Shown in pieces: positions 9,205 through 18,291 of a DNA stretch of 64,000 nucleotides (its first letter is position 1; each line of letters starts with the position of its first letter). The DNA is taken from positions 496,001-560,000 of the forward strand of contig NZ_JAAOYW010000002.1 in NCBI RefSeq assembly GCF_011761235.1, given 5' to 3'. Both the position numbers and the translations under genes were made by a program. The notes beneath the pieces are model-generated. The model searched no databases. It saw only the letters and a list, made by a program, of their open reading frames with translations, and had not been told where the DNA came from. Source of the DNA: Frigoribacterium faeni (GTDB lineage Bacteria > Actinomycetota > Actinomycetes > Actinomycetales > Microbacteriaceae).

Positions 9205-9737
9205 GGCAGCGGCTCGCTCTCGCTCGTCTCGGGCAGCACGACCGGGGCGTCGCCGCCCGCCGGCCGGGTGACGGTCGGGGGCACCCGCAGCCGCATCACG
9301 ACCGCGTCGACCCCGTCGGGCATGTAGTAGCGGGGGCGCACCGCGATGCCCTCGAACCCGAGGGACTCGTAGAGGCGCTGGGCGCCCGGGTTGTCGGCGC
9401 GCACCTCGAGGAACACCTCGCGCACGCCGCGGCGGCGGGCCTCGGCGATCATCTGGCCCATGAGGGCACGGCCGAGCCCGGCGCGGCGGGCGTCGGGCAG
9501 CACGGCGATGGTCTGCACGTCGGCGTCGGGGGCCCCGGGCAGCACCATCAGGCCGCTGTAACCGACGATGCGGGTGTCGTCGCCGTCGGGCGTCGCCACG
9601 AGGTACCAGCCGTCGGGCGAGCCGAGCTCGTGCGCCATGCCCTCGCGCGACCACGCGTCGGTGACGAACACCGACGTCTCGATCGCCATGATCGCGTCGA
9701 GGTCGTCGAGGGAGGCGCGGCGCAGCCGGACGCTCAC
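9201..9737 (-). CDS. rimI: Ribosomal-protein-S18-alanine N-acetyltransferase type GNAT (RimI)
   Basis: 178-residue GNAT acetyltransferase that transfers acetyl from acetyl-CoA to protein N-termini. The acetyl-CoA loop is [15 protein letters not shown], followed by [19 protein letters not shown], diagnostic of RimI. A 25-residue Pro/Thr/Glu-rich tail follows the fold. The start is GTG 9737, overlapping the tsaB stop by 4 bp (GTGA). Placement between tsaB and tsaD is the usual actinobacterial order. Confidence 0.92.
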
Positions 9738-10408
9738 TGGCTGACCGTCTTGGGCCGGGCCGCGGGCGTCACGTCGGGCTCGCGCAGGTAGAGCGGGGCC
9801 GCGTCGGCGAACGGCCGGCCGTGCTCGAAGAGCCGCTCGGCGAGCATGCCGAGCGCCCCCGCCGAGACCACGGTGTCGTCGGGGTCGGTGCGGGGCCACC
9901 CCGAGGAGGCGCCGGTCGCCTCGTCGAGGAGCGCCGGCCCCACGAGCGCCGGCCCGTCGACGGCCACGGGCAGCCCGTCGTCGTCGAGGCCGGACCAGGC
10001 CGTCCACGCGACCTCGCGGCGACGGGCGTCGGTCACGACGACCAGCGGGGAGTCGAGCCGCCCGCCGGCGTCGGCGACCGTGCGCCCCGCCTGCGCGCTG
10101 AGCCGCTCGAAGGCGACGGCGTCGTGGCTGCCGACGGCGAGGCACGGCACGCCGGCGCCGAAGGCGTACGCCCGCGCCGCGGCGATGCCGACGCGCAGGC
10201 CCGTGAAGGGCCCGGGGCCGACGCCCGCCACGACGGCGCTGAGGTCGCCGGGCGCGATGCCCGCCTCGGTCGTCGCGGCCTCGATCAGGGTGCCGACGAC
10301 CTCGGCGTGCCGACGCGTGTCGGCGACGGTCTTCTCGGCGAGGACCCCGCCGTCGCGGTCGACGACGGCGACGGCCGTGCCGGCTGAGGTGTCGATGGCC
10401 AGGATCAC
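9734..10408 (-). CDS. tsaB: tRNA threonylcarbamoyladenosine biosynthesis protein TsaB
   Basis: 224-residue ASKHA paralogue of TsaD, the scaffold partner in the t6A complex. It begins [15 protein letters not shown] and contains [21 protein letters not shown], the TsaB signature. The GTG start at 10408 has no Shine-Dalgarno; TACGAT lies exactly 7 nt upstream (10416-10421), so the message may be leaderless. In most actinobacteria tsaE directly precedes it; here an SDR/XRE pair intervenes. Confidence 0.94.
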   Translation of the reverse strand: MILAIDTSAGTAVAVVDRDGGVLAEKTVADTRRHAEVVGTLIEAATTEAGIAPGDLSAVVAGVGPGPFTGLRVGIAAARAYAFGAGVPCLAVGSHDAVAFERLSAQAGRTVADAGGRLDSPLVVVTDARRREVAWTAWSGLDDDGLPVAVDGPALVGPALLDEATGASSGWPRTDPDDTVVSAGALGMLAERLFEHGRPFADAAPLYLREPDVTPAARPKTVSQ

Positions 10409-10440
10409 GAGGTCAATCGTAGGCGGTGCCGCCGACCCGG

Positions 10441-10455
10441 CCCGCGCCTCCTCGG
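10441..10455. repeat. Dispersed motif, inverted orientation
   Basis: CCCGCGCCTCCTCGG, 17 bp beyond the stop of the SDR gene. On the SDR gene's coding strand it reads CCGAGGAGGCGCGGG. Confidence 0.65.
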
Positions 10456-10472
10456 CGGGGGCGACGGGCGGG

Positions 10473-11219
10473 TCAGTGGCGCTGCGCGAGGAGGGCGAGC
10501 ACGTCGGCGTGACGCCCCTCGGCCTCGGCGTCGCGGAGGAACCGCACGCGCTGCACCAGCACCTCCTCGACGTCGGGCTGCTGCTCGAGGATCGCCACGG
10601 TCTCGTCGAGGAACTCGTCGAGGGGCATCGCCGACTCGTCGTCCTGCTGGCCCATCAGGGTGGTCCGCACGGCCGGGGGCACCAGCTCGACGACCTGGAG
10701 CGGCGTGTCGGCCCACTGCACGCGGAGGCTCTGCGTGAACGAGTGCACGGCCGCCTTCGTCGCCGAGTAGGTGGGCGTGGCGGGCAGCGGCACGAACGCG
10801 AGCCCGGACGACACGGTCATCAGCACCCCGTCGGGCTTCGCCGCGAGCCAGGGCCCGAAGGCGGCCGCGGTGCGGATCGTGCCGAGCAGGTTCGTCGTGA
10901 CGATCGCCTCCGCGGTGTCGAGGTGCCCGGCGTCGCGGAGGTCCTCCGGCTGCATGATGCCCGCCATCGTGACGACGACGTCGAGGTCGGGGTGCTCGGC
11001 GGTCACGGTCTCGAACGCGCGGGCGATCGAGGCCGGGTCGGCGACGTCGAGCTCGACCGCGTGCACGCCGGGGTGCGTCGCGACGATCTCGTCGAGCAGG
11101 GCGCGGCGTCGCCCGGCGACGATCACGGTGTCGCCGCGGGCCTGCAGGCGCTCGGCCAGGCCCAGGCCGATGCCCGACGTCGCGCCGGTGATCAGGACGG
11201 TGTTGCCGGTGGTCTTCAC
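10473..11219 (-). CDS. Short-chain dehydrogenase/reductase
   Basis: 248-residue classical SDR oxidoreductase. Cofactor motif TGATSGIG (residues ~11-18), acidic/basic discriminator VAGRRR (suggesting NADP preference), DVVVTMAGI in place of the NNAG motif, and catalytic Ser plus YSATK. The sequence around DltE-like ends (KAAVHSFTQSLRVQW) suggests the DltE/short-chain subgroup, substrate unknown. The start is GTG at 11219 with GAGGAG upstream. It is divergent from the XRE regulator at 11363, a common repressor/target layout, with a candidate operator between them. Confidence 0.85.
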   Translation of the reverse strand: MKTTGNTVLITGATSGIGLGLAERLQARGDTVIVAGRRRALLDEIVATHPGVHAVELDVADPASIARAFETVTAEHPDLDVVVTMAGIMQPEDLRDAGHLDTAEAIVTTNLLGTIRTAAAFGPWLAAKPDGVLMTVSSGLAFVPLPATPTYSATKAAVHSFTQSLRVQWADTPLQVVELVPPAVRTTLMGQQDDESAMPLDEFLDETVAILEQQPDVEEVLVQRVRFLRDAEAEGRHADVLALLAQRH

Positions 11220-11296
11220 GGTGTCTCCTCGGTGGGGTCGGACGGGGCCGGTCGCCCCGTCGCGGTCCAGCCTGCGCCGCGCCTCCCCCGCCGGGA

Positions 11297-11328
11297 AGGG
11301 AGCGCCGATCGGGGGAGCGCCGCTCCCT
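11297..11328. promoter_or_regulatory. Candidate operator between SDR and XRE genes
   Basis: AGGGAGCG (11297-11304) is inverted at CGCTCCCT (11321-11328), and within it GGGAGCG-C-CGCTCCC (11313-11327) is a perfect palindrome; GGGAGCGCCG is also repeated directly at 11298 and 11313. This is the only strong symmetric site in the divergent promoter region, so it is the best candidate binding site for the regulator at 11363. Confidence 0.55.
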
Positions 11329-11362
11329 GGTCCGCGGCGCGGCCAGGGGCGAGGATGAGGGC

Positions 11363-12205
11363 ATGGACCGTCCCGGACTCGCCGAGTTCCTCCGAGCACG
11401 CCGCGAGGCGCTGCAGCCCTCCGACGTCGGGCTGCCGGCCGGCGCCCGCCGACGCACCGCCGGCCTGCGGCGGGAGGAGATCGCGTCCGTCGTCGGCATG
11501 TCCGCCGACTACTGGGCCCGGCTCGAGCAGCGCCGCGGCCCGCAGCCGTCCGACCAGATGCTCACGGCCATCGCCCGCGGCCTCCGGCTCGGCCTCGACG
11601 AGCGCGACCACCTGTTCCGCCTCGCCGGCCACGAGGCCCCGCGGCGGGCCCGGCTCTCGCCGCACGTCAGCCCCGGGCTCATGCGCGTGCTCGACCGCCT
11701 CGACGACACCCCCGCGCTCGTCATCACCGAGCTCGGCGAGACGCTCGCCCAGAACCGGCTCGCCGCCGCGCTGTTCGGCGACCACGCGGCCTGGACCGGC
11801 CTCGACCGCAGCGGCGTGCACCGCTGGTTCGCCCACCCGGAGGCGCGGGGCCAGTACCCCGAGCGCGACCACGAGCGCCAGGGCCGGTTCCAGGTCGCCC
11901 AGCTGCGCGTCGCCGCGTCGATGGCCGACCCCGACCCGCTCGCGGCGCGCGTCGTGGCGAGCCTGCTCGCGACGAGCGACGAGTTCCGCCGCTACTGGGA
12001 CCTGCAGGAGGTGGGCACCCGCTTCGAGGAGCGCAAGACCCTGCAGCACCCCGAGGTCGGCGAGATCGAGGTGCACTGCCAGGCGCTCTTCACCGAGGAC
12101 CAGTCGCAGGTGCTGCTCGTGCTCACCCCGACGCCCGGGTCGGGGGCCGTCGAGGCGCTCGCGCTGCTCGGCGTGGTCGGCGAGCAGCGCTTCAGCCGGT
12201 CGTGA
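11363..12205 (+). CDS. XRE-family regulator with MmyB-like ligand-binding domain
   Basis: 280 residues. An N-terminal helix-turn-helix (about 5-75) with RRTAGLRREEIASVVGMSADYWARLEQRRG-type composition, typical of actinobacterial XRE regulators, is followed by an MLTR_LBD/MmyB-like domain (about 105-270) with DRLDDTPALVI and NRLAAALFGD. These proteins usually control an adjacent divergent oxidoreductase gene, in line with the SDR at 10473-11219. Ligand unknown. ATG at 11363 follows GAGGATGAGGGC. Its 3' end overlaps the convergent tsaE end by 14 bp. Confidence 0.88.
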   Translation: MDRPGLAEFLRARREALQPSDVGLPAGARRRTAGLRREEIASVVGMSADYWARLEQRRGPQPSDQMLTAIARGLRLGLDERDHLFRLAGHEAPRRARLSPHVSPGLMRVLDRLDDTPALVITELGETLAQNRLAAALFGDHAAWTGLDRSGVHRWFAHPEARGQYPERDHERQGRFQVAQLRVAASMADPDPLAARVVASLLATSDEFRRYWDLQEVGTRFEERKTLQHPEVGEIEVHCQALFTEDQSQVLLVLTPTPGSGAVEALALLGVVGEQRFSRS

Positions 12206-12728
12206 CCTCGACGCCCGCCCAGCGCGGGCCGTGCGCCGTCACCGTGACGCGGCGGGGCTCGTCGGGCACGTCGTCCGGGTCGCGGTCGCGGTCGACCGCC
12301 GACGCGTCGCCGGCCCCGGTCGGCCGCTCGATCACGACGTCGAGCCACGACTCGGCGACGCCGTCGAGCAGCCCGGCGCCCCACTCGACGACGACGACCG
12401 AGCCGGCGTAGTCGAGGTCGAGGTCGTCGAGCTCGTCGGCCCCGCCGAGCCGGTACGCGTCGACGTGCACGAGCGGCGGCCCCTGCTCGCTCGGGTGCGT
12501 CCGCGCGAGCACGAACGTGGGGCTCGCCACCTGGCCGCGCACGTGCAGCGCCGCCCCGAGTCCCCGCGTGAAGGTCGTCTTGCCGGCGCCGAGCGGCCCC
12601 GTGAGCACGAGCAGGTCGCCTGCCCGCAGCAGGCCGCCCAGCTGCCGGCCCAGCGCCTCCGTGGCCTCGGTGTCGGGCAGGGTGCGGTCGACGAGCACCC
12701 GGCCCGCAGGAGGCGGCGGCACGGTCAC
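12192..12728 (-). CDS. tsaE: tRNA threonylcarbamoyladenosine ATPase TsaE
   Basis: 178-residue P-loop ATPase needed for turnover of the TsaB-TsaD complex. Walker A GPLGAGKTTFTRG, then VASPTFVLARTH and the HVDAYRL and VVVEWGAG motifs are all TsaE hallmarks. A ~30-residue acidic/Arg tail follows the core. The start GTG 12728 overlaps the preceding alr-like stop (GTGA). It ends the glmS-acpS-alr-alr-tsaE run; tsaB follows only after the inserted SDR/XRE pair. Confidence 0.94.
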   Translation of the reverse strand: MTVPPPPAGRVLVDRTLPDTEATEALGRQLGGLLRAGDLLVLTGPLGAGKTTFTRGLGAALHVRGQVASPTFVLARTHPSEQGPPLVHVDAYRLGGADELDDLDLDYAGSVVVVEWGAGLLDGVAESWLDVVIERPTGAGDASAVDRDRDPDDVPDEPRRVTVTAHGPRWAGVEVTTG

Positions 12729-13903
12729 GAGGACGCCCCGGCGGCGGCTCCCCCGCCCGCTCCCCCGCCCGCGACGCCGCCGAGGTAGACCCGCGGCACC
12801 CGCGCCCCGATGCGGCACGAGACCTCTTCGGGGATGGAGTCCGTCAGGTCGGCCCACTCGCCGATGGTGAGCTCGCCGTCGTCCCCGGGCCCGAACAGCA
12901 GCACCTCGTCGCCGACCTCGACGGCGTCGTCCCCGACGTCGACGAGGAACTGGTCCATCGCGACGCGCCCGACGATCGGGTACCGCCGCCCGTGGATCGT
13001 CACGGTCGCCGAGCCCTGCGCACGTCGGCTCACGCCGTCGGCGTAGCCCAGCGGCACGAGCGCGAGCGTCGTGTCGCGCTCGGCCCGCCAGGTGTAGTCG
13101 TACGAGACGCCGGTGCCGGCCGCGACCCGCTTGACGCGCACGACGCGCGCGCCCAGCGTCAGCACGGGCCGCAGCCCGCGGTCGGCGGCCGTGACGCCCT
13201 CGGTGACGGGGTTGCCGTAGCCGTTCGAGCCCATGCGCACCATGTCGAAGCGGCGCTCGGGGTGCTCCATCCCGGCCGAGCTCGACGACATGTGGCGCTT
13301 CTCGAAGGTCGCGCCCAGCGCCTCCGCGTCGTCGAGCGCCTTGCGGAACACGAGGGAGGCGGCGTGGTCGTCGGCCTCGCTCGTCTCGGACACGTGCGAG
13401 AACGCGCCGCGCAGCCGCACCGTGCCCTCGTCGCGCAGCTCGACGGCGCGCGCGACGAACGCGGGCCAGTCGGCGGGCAGGCAGCCCTCGCGGTGCAGGC
13501 CGGTGTCGATGGTCAGGTGCACGAGGGCCTCGTGGCCGGGGCCCGCGGCCCGGGCGGCCGCCGCGAACGACTCGAGCTGCTCGAGGGTCGAGACGCCGAG
13601 GTCGACGCGCAGGCGCACGGCCGCGTCCCAGTCCTCGTCGGGGCCGAGCTGCCAGGCGAAGAACGACGCCTCGTCGCCGACGCCGGCCCGCCGCATCTCG
13701 TAGGCGGGCTGCGGCTCGACCGTGCCGAACCAGCGGATGCCGGCGGCGAGCGCCTCGGGCACGATGACGTCGGCGCCCAGCGAGTAGGCGTCGGCCTTGA
13801 CGATGGCGAGCACCTCGACCGGCGCCATCCGCTCGATCAGCGAGGTCAGGTTGGCCCGGTAGGCGGCGAGGTCGATCGTCGCGCGGCGCAGCCAGGCGGT
13901 CAT
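12725..13903 (-). CDS. Alanine racemase family protein, second tandem copy
   Basis: 392-residue PLP-dependent fold-type III enzyme. PLP lysine K36 lies in AIVKADAYSLG, where most Alr enzymes have YGHG; the catalytic tyrosine motif is VSYDYTW, MDQ is intact in GRVAMDQFLVDVG, and the conserved C-terminal tyrosine is kept in RVPRVY. A Gly/Ala-rich tail ends the protein. ATG at 13903 with GAGGAG upstream overlaps the stop of the first copy (ATGA). The YSLG change and the tandem neighbour suggest a different substrate, for example another amino acid of the peptidoglycan, but that is inference. Confidence 0.82.
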   Translation of the reverse strand: MTAWLRRATIDLAAYRANLTSLIERMAPVEVLAIVKADAYSLGADVIVPEALAAGIRWFGTVEPQPAYEMRRAGVGDEASFFAWQLGPDEDWDAAVRLRVDLGVSTLEQLESFAAAARAAGPGHEALVHLTIDTGLHREGCLPADWPAFVARAVELRDEGTVRLRGAFSHVSETSEADDHAASLVFRKALDDAEALGATFEKRHMSSSSAGMEHPERRFDMVRMGSNGYGNPVTEGVTAADRGLRPVLTLGARVVRVKRVAAGTGVSYDYTWRAERDTTLALVPLGYADGVSRRAQGSATVTIHGRRYPIVGRVAMDQFLVDVGDDAVEVGDEVLLFGPGDDGELTIGEWADLTDSIPEEVSCRIGARVPRVYLGGVAGGGAGGGAAAGASS

Positions 13904-14988
13904 GACCAGCTCCTCGGCAGTCGTGCGGAGAGGGACGCGACGACGTCCCAGGTGATGCCCCCGGAGGCGCGGGCCCAGTCGTCGGCGCCCTGGCGGCCGA
14001 GCGCCGGGTCGCCGAACAGCACGACCTCGTCGCCGACCTCGACCGGGTCGTCGCCGACGTCGATCACGAGGGCGTTCATCGCGATGCGGCCGCGGACGCG
14101 GTAGGTGCGCCGGCCGATCGTGACCGACGCGCGGTCGCTCGCCGCCCGGTCGACGCCGTCGGAGTAGCCGACCGGCACGACGGCGATGGTCGTGTCGCGC
14201 TCGGGCCGGAACAGGTAGCCGTACGAGACGCCCTCGCCCGCGGGCACCCGCTTGATCGAGGTCACCGGCGCCGTCATGGTCATCGCGGGACGCAGCCCGA
14301 GGTCGGCCGGCCGGCGGTCGGGATAGGGGCTGAGGCCGTAGGCGGCGAGCCCGAAGCGCACCATCGAGCCGTGCGAGCCCTCGAAGCGCAGGGCGGCGGC
14401 CGAGGCGGCCAGGTGGCGCAGCGGCGGCTCGACGCCCCGCTCGCCGAGGGCCGCGGCCGCGCGGAGGAACGCGGCGAACTGCAGGCCGTCCTCTTCGGGC
14501 GACGTGTTCGACAGGTGGGTCATCAGCCCCTCGACCGGCAGCACGTCGGTGAGCTCGGCCGCCCGGTCGAAGAGCGCGGGCCACTCGGACTCGACGGCGC
14601 CGTTGCGGCTCAGGCCGGTGTCGACGCACAGGTGCACGGCGCGGACGCCCGCGGCGGCGGCGGCCTCGAGCTGGGCCAGGTCGGACACGGCCGGGGTCAC
14701 GTCGTGCCGGGCCGCCTCGTCGAAGGTCTCGCCGGGGGCGTGCAGCCAGGCGAGCACGGGCGTCGTGATGCCCGCCCGGCGCAGCTCGAGCGCCTCGCCG
14801 AGGTCGGCGACGCCGAGCCAGTCGACGCCCGCCGCGGCGAAGGCCCGGGCGCTCTCGACGGCGCCGTGGCCGTAGGCGTTGGCCTTGACGACGACCATGA
14901 CGAGGGCGTCGCCGGCGGCGCGACGCAGCACGGCGACGTTGTGGGCGAGGGCGGCGGTGTCGACGGCCAGCCGGACGTCCTGGGTCAC
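13900..14988 (-). CDS. alr: Alanine racemase family protein, first tandem copy
   Basis: 362 residues, interconverting L- and D-alanine if canonical. PLP lysine K35 in VVVKANAYGHG is standard, as is VSYGYLF and GYSDGVDR. Departures: the usual MDQ is MNA (GRIAMNALVIDVG), and the C-terminal RxPRxY reads RLPRSW, so the conserved active-site tyrosine near the end appears lost. GTG start at 14988 overlaps the acpS stop (GTGA). Which of the two copies is the true alanine racemase cannot be settled from sequence; the symbol is given for position and the YGHG motif. Confidence 0.82.
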   Translation of the reverse strand: MTQDVRLAVDTAALAHNVAVLRRAAGDALVMVVVKANAYGHGAVESARAFAAAGVDWLGVADLGEALELRRAGITTPVLAWLHAPGETFDEAARHDVTPAVSDLAQLEAAAAAGVRAVHLCVDTGLSRNGAVESEWPALFDRAAELTDVLPVEGLMTHLSNTSPEEDGLQFAAFLRAAAALGERGVEPPLRHLAASAAALRFEGSHGSMVRFGLAAYGLSPYPDRRPADLGLRPAMTMTAPVTSIKRVPAGEGVSYGYLFRPERDTTIAVVPVGYSDGVDRAASDRASVTIGRRTYRVRGRIAMNALVIDVGDDPVEVGDEVVLFGDPALGRQGADDWARASGGITWDVVASLSARLPRSWS

Positions 14989-15374
14989 GCGACCACCGCC
15001 TCCTCGGCCCCCTCGGCGACGACGTACGCGACGGCGACGCCGCCGTCGTGGCTGAGTGAGAGGTGGAGGCGCGTCACGCCCCGCGAGTCGGCGAGCGACC
15101 GCGCGCCCCCGCTGAGCACGAGGCTCGGGGCGCCGTCGGCGTCGGACTCGACCACGACGTCGTGCCAGCGCACCCCGGTCGAGCCGCCCAGGGACTTGAT
15201 CAGCGCCTCCTTCGCCGCGAACCGCGCTGCGAGCGACTCGACGCGGCGCGGCCCGCCGCCGGGCGCCACGAGCTCGGCCTCGCCGAACAGGCGGGGCCGC
15301 AGGGCGGGGGTGCGGTCGAGCGACCTCGCGAAGCGCTCCAGGTCGACGACGTCGACCCCGATGCCCACGATCAC
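14985..15374 (-). CDS. acpS: Holo-[acyl-carrier-protein] synthase AcpS
   Basis: 129-residue phosphopantetheinyl transferase that moves 4'-phosphopantetheine from CoA to the ACP serine. The Mg2+-binding motif GIGVDVVDLERF (Asp8) and FAAKEALIKSLG (Glu) are present, and HLSLSHDGGVAVAYVV closes the fold. GTG start at 15374. It follows glmS after 30 bp and overlaps the racemase by 4 bp, so it is in the glmS-acpS-alr-alr-tsaE unit. Confidence 0.95.
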   Translation of the reverse strand: MIVGIGVDVVDLERFARSLDRTPALRPRLFGEAELVAPGGGPRRVESLAARFAAKEALIKSLGGSTGVRWHDVVVESDADGAPSLVLSGGARSLADSRGVTRLHLSLSHDGGVAVAYVVAEGAEEAVVA

Positions 15375-15404
15375 GATGCGTGCCGGTGCGTCACGGGGCT
15401 GCCG

Positions 15405-17264
15405 CTACTCGACGGTGACCGACTTGGCGAGGTTGCGCGGCTGGTCGACGTCGAGGCCCTTGGCCGCGGCGAGCTCCATGCCGAAGACGTGCAGCGGCAC
15501 GACGGCGAGGAGCGACTCGAACAGGGGCGCGGCGAGGGGGATGTGCAGCACCTCGTCGGCGAAGGGCAGCACGGCGGCGTCGCCCTCTTCGGCGACGGCG
15601 ATGACGCGCGCGCCCCGGGCCCGGATCTCCTGGATGTTCGAGACGACCTTCGGGTGCAGCGACCGGGGGTCGCGGGGCGACGGCACGATGACGAACACGA
15701 TCTGGCCGGGCTCGATCAGCGCGATCGGGCCGTGCTTGAGCTCGCCGGCGGCGAAGCCCTCGGCGTGGATGTAGGCCAGCTCTTTGAGCTTGAGCGCGCC
15801 CTCGAGCGCGATCGGGTAGCCCACGTGGCGGCCGAGGAACAGCACCGAGCGGGTGTCGGCCATCCAGCCGGCCAGCGTGCGGATGCGCTCGGACGACTCG
15901 AGCACGCGCTCGATCTTCTCGGGGATGGCCTGCAGGTCGGCGACCTGCGCGGCGATCTCGTCGCGGCCCAGCGTGCCCCGCAGGGTGGCCAGGTGCAGGC
16001 CGAGCAGGAACAGCGCCGTGCCCTGGGCGACGAAGGCCTTGGTCGACGCGACGGCGACCTCGGGGCCGGCGTGCGTGTAGATGACCGCGTCGGACTCGCG
16101 CGGGATCGTCGAGCCCTGGGTGTTGCAGATCGACAGCACCTGGGCGCCCTGCTCCCGGGCGTACTTCACGGCCATCAGCGTGTCCATCGTCTCGCCGGAC
16201 TGGCTGATCGAGACCACCAGGGTCTTCTCGTCGAGCACCGGGTCGCGGTAGCGGAACTCGTGTGCGAGCTCGACCTCGACGGGCACGCGGGCCCACTGCT
16301 CGATGGCGTACTTGCCGAGGATGCCGGCGTAGGCGGCGGTGCCGCAGGCGATAACGATCACCCGGTCGACGGTCTGCAGGCGCTCGGCCACGCCGTCGAG
16401 CTCGGTGAGCGTGACGGCGCCGTCGGAGACGCGGCCGAGCAGGGTCTTGGCGACCGCCTCGGGCTCCTCGCTGATCTCCTTCGCCATGAAGCTCGACCAG
16501 CCGCCCTTGTCGGCGGCCGAGGCGTCCCAGTCGATCTCGAACTCGGTCGTCTCGACGGGCACGCCGTCGAAGCCGACGACCTCGACCGAGTCGGGGCGGA
16601 TCGTGACGAGCTGGTCCTGGCCGATCGACATGGCGCGACGGGTGTGGGCGACGAAGGCCGCCACGTCGCTGCCGAGGAAGTTCTCGCCCTCGCCCAGCCC
16701 GATCACGAGCGGCGAGTTGCGGCGGGCGCCGACGACGACGCCGGGCTGGTCGGCGTGCACCACGAGCAGCGTGAAGGCGCCGTCGAGGGTCGCGACGACG
16801 GTGCGCAGCGCCTCGGTGAGGTCGCCGGACGCGCGGTAGGCCCGGGCGACGAGGTGCGCCGCGACCTCGGAGTCGGTCTCGCTGAGGAACTCGACGCCCT
16901 CGGCGAGCAGCTCGGCCTTCAGCTCGGAGAAGTTCTCGATGATGCCGTTGTGGATCAGGGCGAGCTTGCCGTCGTCGGCGAGGTGCGGGTGCGCGTTCTC
17001 GTCGGTGGGGCCGCCGTGCGTGGCCCAGCGGGTGTGGCCGATGCCGGTCTGCCCGTCGCGCAGCGGGGTCTCGGCGAGGTCGTCGACCAGCACCTTCAGC
17101 TTGCCGGCCCGCTTGCGGCTGTCGAGCGACCCGTCGTCGCCGACCACGGCCACCCCGGCCGAGTCGTAGCCGCGGTACTCGAGCCGCTTGAGGCCGCTCA
17201 GCAGCACGTCGACGCTGGTCGAGCCGGCACCGGCGGAGCCCACGTATCCCACGATTCCACACAT
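15405..17264 (-). CDS. glmS: Glutamine-fructose-6-phosphate aminotransferase (isomerizing)
   Basis: 619 residues. Makes glucosamine-6-phosphate from fructose-6-phosphate and glutamine, the first step to UDP-GlcNAc for peptidoglycan. Cys2 after the initiator Met (MCGIVGYVG) is the Ntn glutaminase nucleophile; [11 protein letters not shown], then two SIS domains with SQSGETMDT, and the terminal AKSVTVE are canonical. ATG at 17264 is fixed by the need for Cys2. TAGGAT lies 7 nt upstream (17272-17277), so the transcript may be leaderless; no glmS ribozyme is seen. Divergent from coaA. Confidence 0.97.
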   Translation of the reverse strand: MCGIVGYVGSAGAGSTSVDVLLSGLKRLEYRGYDSAGVAVVGDDGSLDSRKRAGKLKVLVDDLAETPLRDGQTGIGHTRWATHGGPTDENAHPHLADDGKLALIHNGIIENFSELKAELLAEGVEFLSETDSEVAAHLVARAYRASGDLTEALRTVVATLDGAFTLLVVHADQPGVVVGARRNSPLVIGLGEGENFLGSDVAAFVAHTRRAMSIGQDQLVTIRPDSVEVVGFDGVPVETTEFEIDWDASAADKGGWSSFMAKEISEEPEAVAKTLLGRVSDGAVTLTELDGVAERLQTVDRVIVIACGTAAYAGILGKYAIEQWARVPVEVELAHEFRYRDPVLDEKTLVVSISQSGETMDTLMAVKYAREQGAQVLSICNTQGSTIPRESDAVIYTHAGPEVAVASTKAFVAQGTALFLLGLHLATLRGTLGRDEIAAQVADLQAIPEKIERVLESSERIRTLAGWMADTRSVLFLGRHVGYPIALEGALKLKELAYIHAEGFAAGELKHGPIALIEPGQIVFVIVPSPRDPRSLHPKVVSNIQEIRARGARVIAVAEEGDAAVLPFADEVLHIPLAAPLFESLLAVVPLHVFGMELAAAKGLDVDQPRNLAKSVTVE

Positions 17265-17271
17265 GGAGACG

Positions 17272-17277
17272 ATCCTA
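17272..17277 (-). promoter_or_regulatory. -10 of a possible leaderless glmS transcript
   Basis: Minus-strand TAGGAT with 7 nt to the ATG, the spacing expected when transcription starts at the start codon. Confidence 0.5.
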
Positions 17278-17333
17278 CGGCGTCGCTCCCGGCCTCCCTG
17301 CGCGACCCGGCGGTGGGCCGCGCGCCGACCGGG

Positions 17334-17339
17334 TAGCCT
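17334..17339 (+). promoter_or_regulatory. -10 of a possible leaderless coaA transcript
   Basis: TAGCCT followed by 7 nt and then the ATG of coaA. No Shine-Dalgarno lies in the gap. Confidence 0.5.
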
Positions 17340-17346
17340 CGGGCGC

Positions 17347-18291
17347 ATGGCCGACGCGAGCTCCCCGACGACCCACGCGACGCCCTTCGTCGAGATCCAC
17401 CGCGACGCCTGGGCCGAGCTCGCGCCCACCACGCGGCTGCCCCTCACCGAGACCGAGATCGTGCAGCTGCGCGGCCTCGGCGACCGGCTCGACATGCGCG
17501 AGGTGCAGGACGTCTACGTGCCGCTCAGCCGCCTCCTCAACCTCTACGCGGCCGGCGCCCGCAACCTGCACCGGGCCACCAGCGACTTCCTCGGCGAGCG
17601 GGCGCAGCGCACCCCGTTCGTCATCGGCGTCGCGGGCTCGGTGGCGGTCGGCAAGTCGACGGTGGCGCGCCTCCTGCGCGAGCTCCTCAGCCGCTGGGAC
17701 GACACGCCCCGCGTCGAGCTCGTCACCACCGACGGGTTCCTCTACCCCAACGCCGAGCTCGAGCGCCGGGGCATCATGGACCGCAAGGGGTTCCCCGAGT
17801 CGTACGACCGCCGCCACCTGCTGCGCTTCGTCTCGCAGGTGAAGAGCGGCGCCGAAGAGGTGCGGGCGCCGTTCTACTCGCACACCAGCTACGACATCAT
17901 GCCGGGCGCCGAGGTCGTCGTGCGGCGCCCCGACATCCTGATCGTCGAGGGGCTCAACGTGCTGCAGCCGCCCGTCGCGGGGCGCCTCGCCCTCAGCGAC
18001 CTGTTCGACTTCACGGTCTACGTCGACGCGCGCACCGGCGACATCGAGAACTGGTTCGTCGACCGGTTCCTCGCCCTGCAGAAGAGCGCCTTCACGCAGG
18101 AGCGCTCGTTCTTCCACCGGTTCGCCGACATGGACGAGCCCGAGGCCCGGGCCTTCGCGTCGTCGGTCTGGCGCTCGGTGAACGAGCCGAACCTCATCGA
18201 GAACGTGCTGCCGACCCGCTCGCGCGCGACCCTGGTGCTGCGCAAGGCCGCCGACCACGCGGTCAGCTCGGTGCTGCTGCGGAAGATCTAG
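17347..18291 (+). CDS. coaA: Type I pantothenate kinase
   Basis: 314 residues; phosphorylates pantothenate, the committed step to CoA. Walker [13 protein letters not shown] (about 98-109), [18 protein letters not shown] and the FVSQVKSG region are all CoaA signatures. ATG at 17347 lacks a Shine-Dalgarno and has TAGCCT 7 nt upstream. Its TAG overlaps the TAG of convergent glmM (CTAG, 18288-18291). Functionally it feeds AcpS, which uses CoA as donor, just across glmS. Confidence 0.96.
   Translation: MADASSPTTHATPFVEIHRDAWAELAPTTRLPLTETEIVQLRGLGDRLDMREVQDVYVPLSRLLNLYAAGARNLHRATSDFLGERAQRTPFVIGVAGSVAVGKSTVARLLRELLSRWDDTPRVELVTTDGFLYPNAELERRGIMDRKGFPESYDRRHLLRFVSQVKSGAEEVRAPFYSHTSYDIMPGAEVVVRRPDILIVEGLNVLQPPVAGRLALSDLFDFTVYVDARTGDIENWFVDRFLALQKSAFTQERSFFHRFADMDEPEARAFASSVWRSVNEPNLIENVLPTRSRATLVLRKAADHAVSSVLLRKI

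Noticed and set aside
9846-12788. 980-residue plus-strand frame across tsaB, SDR and XRE genes
   Set aside because: Runs through three recognised genes in other frames and has no coherent similarity.
15375-17271. glmS riboswitch-ribozyme upstream of glmS
   Set aside because: Only 82 bp separate glmS from coaA and a -10 lies 7 nt from the ATG, so there is no room for the ribozyme.
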